Positions 1 through 5,201 of a DNA stretch of 5,201 nt are shown here, one piece after another. Within the stretch, counting starts at the first letter, position 1. Every line of letters begins with the position of its first letter. The stretch is from positions 1-5,201 of the forward strand of contig JAFYDO010000211.1 in the NCBI GenBank assembly GCA_017544745.1, given 5' to 3'. Both the position numbers and the translations under genes were made by a program. The notes under the pieces are model-generated. The model saw nothing but the letters and a program-made list of their open reading frames with translations, did not search any database and was not told the origin of the DNA. This stretch comes from Treponema sp. Its GTDB lineage: Bacteria; Spirochaetota; Spirochaetia; Treponematales; Treponemataceae.

Positions 1-150
1 AAATCTTTTTCCTTCATAAAGCTGTCCAAAGACAATATATTCTTTGCCGGTGTCGTCCTTGTCATAATTAAGGACATAAGTTTTACCCTTAAAAACAAAC
101 TCAAACTCTTTTTTAGACTGTATGTAAAAATAGATATCGTCTTTGGTCAT
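1..150 (-). CDS. Small hypothetical protein, N-terminal 50 residues (runs off left edge)
   Basis: An open frame reads leftward from an ATG at 150-148 to the window edge with no stop. The visible protein begins MTKDDIYFYIQSKKEFEF and continues with a lysine- and aspartate-rich stretch rich in aromatic and branched residues (GKTYVLNYD near residues 22-30, EYIVFGQLYEG near 37-47). This alternating pattern suggests beta strands in a small soluble cytoplasmic protein. There is no signal peptide or membrane segment. I do not recognise the family and assign no function. An in-frame GTG at 159-157 is an alternative start adding three residues, and an in-frame stop lies a few codons further upstream. 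Neither start has a clear Shine-Dalgarno sequence. Support for a real gene is the well-placed promoter upstream and codon use like the other genes here. It is transcribed away from the MoxR operon. Confidence 0.7.
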   Translation of the reverse strand, partial: MTKDDIYFYIQSKKEFEFVFKGKTYVLNYDKDDTGKEYIVFGQLYEGKRF

Positions 151-177
151 ATCAAACACATTTTAATTTTTTTAATA

Positions 178-207
178 ATTATATGCAACCATAAATAATT
201 AAATCAA
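178..207 (-). promoter_or_regulatory. Sigma70-type promoter for the small minus-strand gene
   Basis: On the minus strand there is a perfect -10 hexamer TATAAT (plus-strand 178-183) and a -35-like TTGATT (202-207, four of six consensus bases), separated by 18 bases. Transcription would start near 171, about 20 bases before the ATG at 150. The surrounding DNA is extremely AT-rich, so chance matches are likely, but the full -10 match, spacing and position make this the best promoter in the window. The -35 box abuts the outer end of the inverted repeat at 212-352. Confidence 0.55.
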
Positions 208-211
208 AAAA

Positions 212-352
212 TGTGGCTCCCAGTCGAGAACGGGTTTGCAAAACCGCGGCCTAGGCCGCTAGACGCTGAAGTGCCTTGTAATTATATACTTGGCCGCAAA
301 AGCGGCCGCACTTCAGAGTCTTTTTGAAACCCGTTCTCTCCTTCGCGCCACA
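212..352. repeat. Nested inverted repeat forming a long imperfect hairpin; unidentified structured element
   Basis: The arms pair in register over almost the whole element. TGTGGC (212-217) pairs with 347-352. After a symmetric 8-by-8 internal loop (218-225 and 339-346), GAGAACGGGTTT (226-237) pairs with 327-338, a perfect 12 bp. After a one-base bulge, CAAAA (239-243) pairs with 322-326. A 17-base side insertion (244-260) holds a palindrome. AGAC (261-264) then pairs with 318-321 and, after one mismatch, CTGAAGTGC (266-274) pairs with 308-316. The tip holds 17 AT-rich unpaired bases (275-291) and a 6-bp hairpin GGCCGC-AAAA-GCGGCC (292-307). That is 36 paired positions plus the tip hairpin. 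By hand count the element is about 55% GC, against about 13% and 20% in the flanks. No open frame of note lies inside. It matches no RNA class, IS end or attC site I recognise. It could be a non-autonomous mobile repeat, a small RNA, a leader structure or a protein-binding cruciform. Confidence 0.85.
246..259. repeat. Perfect 14-bp palindrome inside the structured element
   Basis: GCGGCCTAGGCCGC reads identically on both strands. In single-stranded form it can fold as a 5-bp stem with a CTAG loop, making a side arm on the larger hairpin. Its two halves repeat the hexamers GGCCGC and GCGGCC that form the tip hairpin at 292-307, so the four hexamers could also pair across in an alternative fold. 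A two-fold symmetric protein site is another reading. Confidence 0.8.
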
Positions 353-483
353 AAATTGAATTTATTATTGTTAATATGAAATATTTAATTTTGCCCTCCG
401 TTTTGTTCCCTCGCGTCAATATATGTATATTAATAATTTTAAAAATATAGAATTAACATAACCATTTATGATATTATTATTAC
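353..483. other. AT-rich intergenic stretch upstream of the MoxR gene, with a GC-rich island
   Basis: This stretch is about 20% GC by hand count, and most of the G and C sits in a pyrimidine-rich island near 393-418. Bases 398-418 loosely copy the 3' arm of the neighbouring inverted repeat (331-350): both start CCGTT and contain CGCG followed by CA, about 16 of 21 positions agreeing with one gap. I see no open frame, tRNA or terminator here. The 20 bases before the ATG at 484 contain no purine-rich Shine-Dalgarno sequence. Confidence 0.5.
403..431 (+). promoter_or_regulatory. Weak candidate promoter for the MoxR operon
   Basis: A -35-like TTGTTC (403-408, three of six consensus bases) and a -10-like TATATT (426-431, five of six) are separated by 17 bases. 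Transcription would start near 438 and leave a leader of about 45 bases. The weak -35 and AT-rich setting make this tentative; a TATAGA at 446-451 is a rival -10 without a matching -35. If this is the promoter, the inverted repeat at 212-352 lies upstream of the transcript rather than in its leader. Confidence 0.25.
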
Positions 484-1437
484 ATGAGTAAAATAAAAGA
501 AGTTAGTGATAAAATTAAAAATTCTGTTGGTACTGTTTTTAAGGGAAATGAAGAAATTGTAGACATGATCCTGTCCGCTGTTTTTGCAGGAGGTCATGTT
601 CTTTTGGAAGATGTGCCTGGAACGGGTAAAACTGTTCTGGCCAAAGCAATTGCTAAATCTACAGGGCTGGAATTCAGCCGCATTCAGTGTACGCCGGACC
701 TTATGCCATCCGATGTTACCGGTAGCTCTGTATGGCTTCCTGCTAAATCAGAATTTGAATTTAGGCCGGGTCCTGTAATGTCAAGCATTGTTCTTGTGGA
801 CGAGCTTAACCGTGCAACACCACGTACACAGTCTGCACTGCTCGAAGCAATGGCAGAAGCACAGGTAAGCGTAGACGGAAAACGCCACGAGCTTGAAAAA
901 CCGTTTTTTGTAATAGCAACCGAAAACCCTGTTGAATCCGAAGGAACCTTCCCTCTTCCTGAGGCTCAGAAAGACCGATTTATGCTTTGTCTTTCTGTAG
1001 GATATCCAAAAAAAGAAGAAGAAATTGCCATCATTACAGCACAGCGCTCACTTGTTCATCCTGTAGAAGCAGTAAAGGCTGTTGTGGGCAAAGAAGAAAT
1101 TCTTGCGTGCATGGAAGAAGCTGTAAATATTCATGTTGATGAAGCTGTTATGGAATATCTTTTAGCACTTGTAGAAGCAACAAGAACTAACGAAAGCCTT
1201 ACCGCAGGTATTTCGCCACGTGGTTCAATTGCTTTGTACAAGGCTGCTCAGGCTCTTGCTGCTGTAAAGGGACGCTCTTATGTTACTCCTGAAGATGTAA
1301 AGACTCTGGCCCTTCCTGTATTCCGTAAGCGTATAATCTTAAAGGGAGACGCAATTATCCGCGGTCTTACTGCAGAAAGTATTATCCGTCAGATTCTGGA
1401 AGCTGTTCCTGTCCCTGATTTTAAGGCTCATGTATAA
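484..1437 (+). CDS. MoxR-family AAA+ ATPase
   Basis: This 317-residue cytoplasmic protein is a typical full-length MoxR ATPase. It shows the signature GGHVLLEDVPGTGKT (residues 36-50), whose end is the Walker A motif with K49 and T50. Next come the Walker B motif IVLVDELNR (102-110; D106, E107), sensor 1 within IATENP (144-149; N148), the PEAQKDRF segment (159-166) with a likely arginine finger, and a sensor-2-like SPRGS (244-248) in the C-terminal lid. MoxR proteins are ATP-driven oligomers thought to remodel or mature von Willebrand A-like partners, usually encoded next door. Here the next gene is a DUF58 protein that shares one base with this stop codon (TAATG), implying translational coupling. 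All catalytic motifs look intact. The ATG at 484 gives the usual family N terminus, although no Shine-Dalgarno precedes it. It is the first gene of the operon. The family assignment is secure; the client in this organism is inferred from context. Confidence 0.96.
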   Translation: MSKIKEVSDKIKNSVGTVFKGNEEIVDMILSAVFAGGHVLLEDVPGTGKTVLAKAIAKSTGLEFSRIQCTPDLMPSDVTGSSVWLPAKSEFEFRPGPVMSSIVLVDELNRATPRTQSALLEAMAEAQVSVDGKRHELEKPFFVIATENPVESEGTFPLPEAQKDRFMLCLSVGYPKKEEEIAIITAQRSLVHPVEAVKAVVGKEEILACMEEAVNIHVDEAVMEYLLALVEATRTNESLTAGISPRGSIALYKAAQALAAVKGRSYVTPEDVKTLALPVFRKRIILKGDAIIRGLTAESIIRQILEAVPVPDFKAHV

Positions 1438-2516
1438 TGATTAAGCCTGCTTCTGCATTAAGAACAGTTTTGTATTTCTCTATTTTTGCAATTTTATTTT
1501 TGCCGTATAAATTTGTGCAGGCAATTGCAATAAGTGCTTTGCTTATCATACTTGTAAGCTATATCTGGGCACGTTCTTTGACTAATGGTATAAAGGTAGA
1601 ACGCGACGAAGCAGAAATAAAAACAGTTTCTTACGAAAGGCTTACAATCTCCTTTACAATAAAAAATGAATCTCGGTTCCCTGCCCTTATGTGCTTTGTT
1701 CTGGATAATATTCCTTTTTTACATGTATTTGAAAAACAAAACCAGAGACTTTTTATGCTGCGCGGGCACGAAAAAAAGACTATCTTTTACCAGGCAAATG
1801 CACTGCAGCGAGGTCTTTATACTGCAGGCCCTATTACTGTAAAGACAAATGATCCGCTTGGCCTTTTTGACATAGATTTTGAATTTGAATGTACTCAGCG
1901 TATTTTAGTACGACCAGCTCGTATTCAGCTTAAGACTGTTGCACACCCGGGCCTTCCTCAGGGAAACATTAAGATTAATAACCCTATTTACGAAGATATT
2001 ACAATGCGCCGCTGCCTTAGGGAGTATAAAAACGGCGATGAACTAAAGCGTATAAACTGGCGTGCAAGTGCAAAATATAATGCGCTTTATACAAATGAAT
2101 ACGAAGACACCTTTGATGCACCTTTTTTTGTATTCTTAAATCTTGCAAAGAATGATTACCCGCTAAATCAATGCCAGGAACAGGGAGAAAAAGCAATAGA
2201 AATTGCTGCAAGCATTGTAAATACTGCTGCACGGCTTAATCAGCGCTGTGGTTTTGCGGCTTACGGCTCTGCTTTTCCGTTTATAAAACCTGGTGAAAAT
2301 CAGGCAGACTGTATTCTTGATATCCTTTCTCTTATACAGATGGAAGAAGGCTCGCTTGATTATGACCCCGAGGTTAAATTACAGCAGGAGCTTAGCACTG
2401 GAACCCTGCTGTTTGTTGTAGGTCCAAAGGAAGTAAGCCTTTATAACGATAAGATTGGGGCCGGCCAATACGGAGTTACCACACAGACTCTTGGAATTAT
2501 GAGGGATATAAAATGA
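1437..2516 (+). CDS. DUF58 domain protein with a degenerate von Willebrand A-like region
   Basis: This 359-residue protein has two N-terminal membrane segments (about residues 10-23 and 27-45). A beta-rich region follows, with the DPLGLF motif (139-144) typical of the family. The DUF58 hallmark lies at 191-213: it reads REYKNGDELKRINWRASAK (195-213), with the conserved RxYxxGD and RxIxWxxxA pattern. The rest corresponds to a von Willebrand A-like fold. Its expected metal-site motif DxSxS appears as NLAKN (235-239), so all three usual metal ligands look replaced. The EKAIEIAASIVNTAA helix (251-265) follows as expected. DUF58 proteins accompany MoxR ATPases and are presumed partners or clients at the membrane. 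The gene shares one base with the MoxR gene and overlaps the next gene by four bases (ATGA). An AAGG ten bases before the ATG may help initiation. The family call is strong; function is not established. Confidence 0.93.
   Translation: MIKPASALRTVLYFSIFAILFLPYKFVQAIAISALLIILVSYIWARSLTNGIKVERDEAEIKTVSYERLTISFTIKNESRFPALMCFVLDNIPFLHVFEKQNQRLFMLRGHEKKTIFYQANALQRGLYTAGPITVKTNDPLGLFDIDFEFECTQRILVRPARIQLKTVAHPGLPQGNIKINNPIYEDITMRRCLREYKNGDELKRINWRASAKYNALYTNEYEDTFDAPFFVFLNLAKNDYPLNQCQEQGEKAIEIAASIVNTAARLNQRCGFAAYGSAFPFIKPGENQADCILDILSLIQMEEGSLDYDPEVKLQQELSTGTLLFVVGPKEVSLYNDKIGAGQYGVTTQTLGIMRDIK
2501..2505 (+). promoter_or_regulatory. Ribosome binding site for the membrane protein gene
   Basis: GAGGG ends seven bases before the ATG at 2513, inside the end of the DUF58 gene. 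It is the clearest Shine-Dalgarno in the window. It supports the ATG at 2513 over the in-frame ATG at 2525. Confidence 0.65.
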
Positions 2517-3967
2517 AAGCTAAGATGAATGTGGGCTATTCCCACAAAGCAGCAGAACGTTTCCTCATATTTTTGACTCTTGCATCCTTTTTGTGCTGTG
2601 GTCTAAGTCTTTTACGGGACCTTACAATCCAAAAACGAGAAGTAATAAATTACCTTACAATAATCGTTACTGCTGTTTATTCAGTTTTTGCGTTTGGAAT
2701 AATAGCAATTTTCTTTAATGAAAATACAAAGACCGGAACCTTTGTAAGAATGACAGCCTACTTTCCGATTGCAGGCGGCATAATTGCATATTTTTTGCGC
2801 GGTTTTATAAACTTTCCCGTTATGCTGGTAGTGTCACTTGCAATGATTATCCTGTATAAAAAGCTTTTTGAAGCCTTTTTTGAACATGACGGCTTTGAAC
2901 GGCAGTGTGCAAATAAAAACAATACCCAGGGCCTGCAGAAGGAGCTTTACGATTACAATATTCATCTAAGCGGTGCGGCACAGGGGTATAAGCAGAACAG
3001 AACAATACTTTTTATTCTTGCAATTATACTTTTGATTCTTACGGGGCTTACTGTTACAACCTGCGGCAGTCCTTCACTGCTTAGTGTTATTCTGCTTTTT
3101 ACTTACATAATCTGCCTGTATTCAAACCTTTTTATTTATTCGCATTATGTACGAGAGGCTGTGTATGCGTCGGACGGCTTTGTAAATGTATTTGATTTTA
3201 GATTTAAGATTATAGGTGTAAGCCTTATTATATTTGCATCGTGCTTTTTAGTGAGCCTGCTTGTTTCTTCAAACCACTCACCGCTCAAGCTTTCTTACCT
3301 GCTGTTTTTCTTAAAATGGTTTAAAAAGCCGGAAACAACAGATGCATATCAATATAAGGATGTTGTAAACCAGGATATAATTGCACAGAGAATTAAAGAC
3401 CTTGAGATTTACCAGCGTGCTGTTGATGAAGGAAAAGAAACAAAAGGAACCTTTGCTTTTGCTATAATTTGCGGAGCCTTTATTGGACTTGCAATATTGT
3501 GGTATTTTATAAGGCCGTTTTTTGAAAAAGCCTGGAACAAATATTTGCGGGGCGTAAGTTTTAAGGCAATTTTCAAAAACCTTTTTGGACAGATAAAGAA
3601 AATGCTCAAGGAGCTGTTTACAAGAAAGCAGCGCTTTAAGGTAGAACGCTCAGAAAGCTCACGACGCTTTGTCAAAGACATGGAAGAGTTTATTAAATTA
3701 TCCCGCAAATCAAAGGAAAAAAAGGCAGAACTTGACCGTCTTACAAAGCAGTTTATGAAGGTTATAGACTGGGGAACTTCGCAGGGAGTTGAGTATACAA
3801 AGAATCTGGCACCGGCGGAATATACTCAATTGCTGAATAATGAAAAAGCGGTTGCAGCGGGCACGTTGTTTGAAAAGGCGTTGTATGATAAGGAGTGTTT
3901 GTCAAAAGAAGAAGAGAAAGAATTTATAAAAAATGTGGATTGTATTTATGCGGATAGTTTTTTATAG
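2513..3967 (+). CDS. Multi-pass membrane protein with probable DUF4129-like C-terminal tail (TgpA-like, no transglutaminase domain)
   Basis: This 484-residue protein has about eight predicted membrane segments, near residues 17-35, 47-68, 80-95, 98-115, 164-183, 187-209, 231-251 and 312-333. A charged loop of about 48 residues separates the fourth and fifth. About 60 residues (252-311) lie between the last two and should be extracytoplasmic if the N terminus is inside. The tail (334-484) begins with a very basic amphipathic stretch. It ends with EYTQLL (436-441), then LFEKALYDKECLSKEEEKEF (452-471), resembling the C-terminal DUF4129 region that follows the last membrane helix of TgpA-type proteins. 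The topology also matches TgpA, but the outer loop is far too short for a transglutaminase core and I see no Cys-His-Asp triad. It is the third gene of a MoxR-DUF58 operon, where such proteins are expected. Sequence similarity is weak by eye; the call leans on position, topology and the tail. Its biochemical role is unknown. Confidence 0.75.
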   Translation: MKAKMNVGYSHKAAERFLIFLTLASFLCCGLSLLRDLTIQKREVINYLTIIVTAVYSVFAFGIIAIFFNENTKTGTFVRMTAYFPIAGGIIAYFLRGFINFPVMLVVSLAMIILYKKLFEAFFEHDGFERQCANKNNTQGLQKELYDYNIHLSGAAQGYKQNRTILFILAIILLILTGLTVTTCGSPSLLSVILLFTYIICLYSNLFIYSHYVREAVYASDGFVNVFDFRFKIIGVSLIIFASCFLVSLLVSSNHSPLKLSYLLFFLKWFKKPETTDAYQYKDVVNQDIIAQRIKDLEIYQRAVDEGKETKGTFAFAIICGAFIGLAILWYFIRPFFEKAWNKYLRGVSFKAIFKNLFGQIKKMLKELFTRKQRFKVERSESSRRFVKDMEEFIKLSRKSKEKKAELDRLTKQFMKVIDWGTSQGVEYTKNLAPAEYTQLLNNEKAVAAGTLFEKALYDKECLSKEEEKEFIKNVDCIYADSFL

Positions 3968-5201
3968 TTCTAATTCAAACGTATTCGATGACAAAACTTT
4001 TATAATCTCTGTAATGCCGCAAAATGCAAAAAACTTTAGTGACTTTACTGCGTCACATCCTGAGCATGAGTTTTTTTGTATTACTCAAAAGCCTGCTATG
4101 TTTATGCCGGAACAGGAAGCATCACTTACTAATGTTATATATCTTTCACAAGCTGCAGATACAAATCTCTTTTCAGACGAAATTATAAAGCTCAAGCCAG
4201 ACCTTGCAATTGCCATGACCTTTTGGGTTGAACCTTATGACTGGCTTACTGTAAGCGATTCACTGGTAGCTCAAAAATTAAATGAAAAAGGTATTAATAC
4301 AATATGCCATAGCATTGAAAGCGGATTAATATGCTTTGATAAATGGCGCACACACAATGAACTTAAAAGGCTTGGTTTTAATGTACCTGCAGCAGTTTTT
4401 TGCGATCATGATTTATATTTTTGTGCAGGAAGCAATAAAGAAGTATTGCAGAATGTTTACAAACAAAGTGTGCTTAATCAAATTACCAGTCTCAAACTTC
4501 CGCTTATTATAAAAGATACAACCGGCCTAAGCTCTTACGGTATGACTGTTGCACATACCTATGGCGAAGTTACCGGCTATCTTAATTCAAAAAGAAATAA
4601 TTCAAACCGTATTATCCAGGAATTTATAAGCGGACGTCAGTTTGGACTTGAGATTTACGGAGTTCCGGGGTCCTATACAGTTTTACCGCCTTTTGAATTC
4701 ACAGTAAATCAATATGGAATTACCAGTCCAAAGCAGAGTGCAAAATACGGACCGTGTAAACTGCCAGAAGAGCTTAAGAAAATGATGCTTGAGCTTGCAC
4801 AGGGGCTTGGACTATGCGGAGTAACTCAGATTGATTTGATTTTAGATGATAAAGGACGCTGGCATATAATCGAAATAAATCCGCGCCTTAGTGGAATGAC
4901 CTTTACCTATGCTGCTGCCTGCGGACTTTCTGTTTTTGAAATGATATACAGATCTTGTGTTCAAAAAAAGTCGCTGCCAGAGCTTTCTTGTGATGTTATG
5001 AGTATAAAACTTCCTCTTATGACAAAAGCAGAAATGCAGGACCTAATGAAAATTGATGGAGTGTGCCTTTTAAATCAGAGTAATGACCTTGCTGCAAAGC
5101 AGGAACGAGAAAAAGGCTTTTGTGAATGTATAACTGCTGGTGTTAAACCTGTACCGTCTGAACTAAAGCAGAAATTGAGCGGTCTGGAAAACTGCCATCT
5201 G
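3948..5201 (+). CDS. ATP-grasp domain ligase (partial, runs off right edge)
   Basis: An open frame of 418 codons reaches the window edge with no stop; the first residues are MRIVFYSSNSNVFDDKTF. The layout matches the carboxylate-amine ligase class of ATP-grasp enzymes. There is an N-terminal alpha/beta pre-ATP-grasp domain, then the conserved DK pair (131-132) before a helix ending LGFNVP (142-147). The nucleotide-binding segment PLIIKDTTGLSSYGM (185-199) has likely ATP-contacting K189, and IIQEFISGRQFGLEIYG (222-238) has E225. The metal-binding part carries D296, then IIEINPRLSG (307-316) with E309 and N311. Residues after about 345 form a C-terminal domain of the kind seen in amino acid and peptide ligases. 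Such enzymes use ATP to activate a carboxylate as acyl phosphate and join it to an amine; the substrates cannot be read here. The gene starts 20 bases inside the preceding gene. An in-frame ATG at 3933 would add five residues; 3948 is preferred because MRIVFYSSN resembles a first beta strand. At least 14 cysteines are present. Confidence 0.88.
   Translation, partial: MRIVFYSSNSNVFDDKTFIISVMPQNAKNFSDFTASHPEHEFFCITQKPAMFMPEQEASLTNVIYLSQAADTNLFSDEIIKLKPDLAIAMTFWVEPYDWLTVSDSLVAQKLNEKGINTICHSIESGLICFDKWRTHNELKRLGFNVPAAVFCDHDLYFCAGSNKEVLQNVYKQSVLNQITSLKLPLIIKDTTGLSSYGMTVAHTYGEVTGYLNSKRNNSNRIIQEFISGRQFGLEIYGVPGSYTVLPPFEFTVNQYGITSPKQSAKYGPCKLPEELKKMMLELAQGLGLCGVTQIDLILDDKGRWHIIEINPRLSGMTFTYAAACGLSVFEMIYRSCVQKKSLPELSCDVMSIKLPLMTKAEMQDLMKIDGVCLLNQSNDLAAKQEREKGFCECITAGVKPVPSELKQKLSGLENCHL

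Noticed and set aside
212..352. Integron attC recombination site
   Set aside because: Size and hairpin form are suggestive, and the neighbouring gene is small like a cassette gene. But the arms lack the expected RYYYAAC and GTTRRRY core sites at matching positions, and no integrase is in view.
212..352. Retron, tRNA or known riboswitch
   Set aside because: No reverse transcriptase is present, no cloverleaf or TPsiC arm can be drawn, and no riboswitch core was recognised.
212..352. Insertion sequence or MITE with a target-site duplication
   Set aside because: An AAA flanks both ends, but in A-rich DNA this is uninformative. A mobile origin remains only a hypothesis.
584..778. Plus-strand open frame of 64 codons in a second frame
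   Set aside because: It is a shadow of the Walker A region of the MoxR gene.
2017..2232. Minus-strand open frame of 71 codons
   Set aside because: It lies wholly inside the DUF58 gene, opposite its conserved hallmark region, and encodes nothing recognisable.
3409..3708. Minus-strand open frame of 99 codons
   Set aside because: It is antisense to the last helix and basic tail of the membrane protein, with no promoter or recognisable protein.
3933..3950. Alternative ATG at 3933 for the ATP-grasp gene
   Set aside because: It is in frame and possible, but adds only MWIVF before MRIVFYSS. The later start better fits a first beta strand, and neither start has a strong ribosome binding site.
1..5201. 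CRISPR array or defence system
   Set aside because: No regularly spaced direct repeats and no Cas, nuclease or toxin-like domains were seen. The MoxR module alone is not evidence of defence.

Overview
The window looks like chromosome from a low-GC anaerobic bacterium. My best guess is a host-associated Treponema-like spirochaete. This rests on codon style (many CTT, GTA, AAA and GAA codons), very AT-rich intergenic DNA and the MoxR/DUF58/membrane-protein gene order. No rRNA or marker gene is present, so the assignment is an inference and a low-GC Firmicute is not excluded.

Layout. Positions 1-150 (minus strand) hold the first 50 codons of a small unrecognised protein that runs off the left edge. 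Positions 151-483 are a divergent intergenic region. It carries a good sigma70-type promoter for the small gene (178-207) and, at its centre, a GC-rich 141-bp nested inverted repeat (212-352; about 55% GC by hand count, against about 13% and 20% in its flanks). That repeat folds on paper into one long imperfect hairpin with a palindromic side arm and a capped tip, and it is the most unusual object in the window. Positions 353-483 are AT-rich apart from a GC-rich island near 393-418, and hold a weak candidate promoter for the plus-strand genes.

Positions 484-5201 are a tightly packed plus-strand gene series, almost certainly one operon: a MoxR-family AAA+ ATPase (484-1437), a DUF58 protein (1437-2516, sharing one base with its predecessor), a multi-pass membrane protein with a probable DUF4129-like cytoplasmic tail (2513-3967, ATGA overlap), and an ATP-grasp ligase (from 3948, 20-bp overlap, running off the right edge).

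How the genes work together. MoxR, DUF58 and TgpA/DUF4129 membrane proteins form a recurrent bacterial module in which the ATPase is thought to act as a chaperone for von Willebrand A-like partners at the membrane. Two members look altered here: the DUF58 protein appears to have lost the metal-binding residues of its A domain, and the membrane protein has only a short loop where TgpA carries its transglutaminase domain. The coupled ATP-grasp enzyme is not a standard member of this module, and its substrate cannot be read from the sequence.
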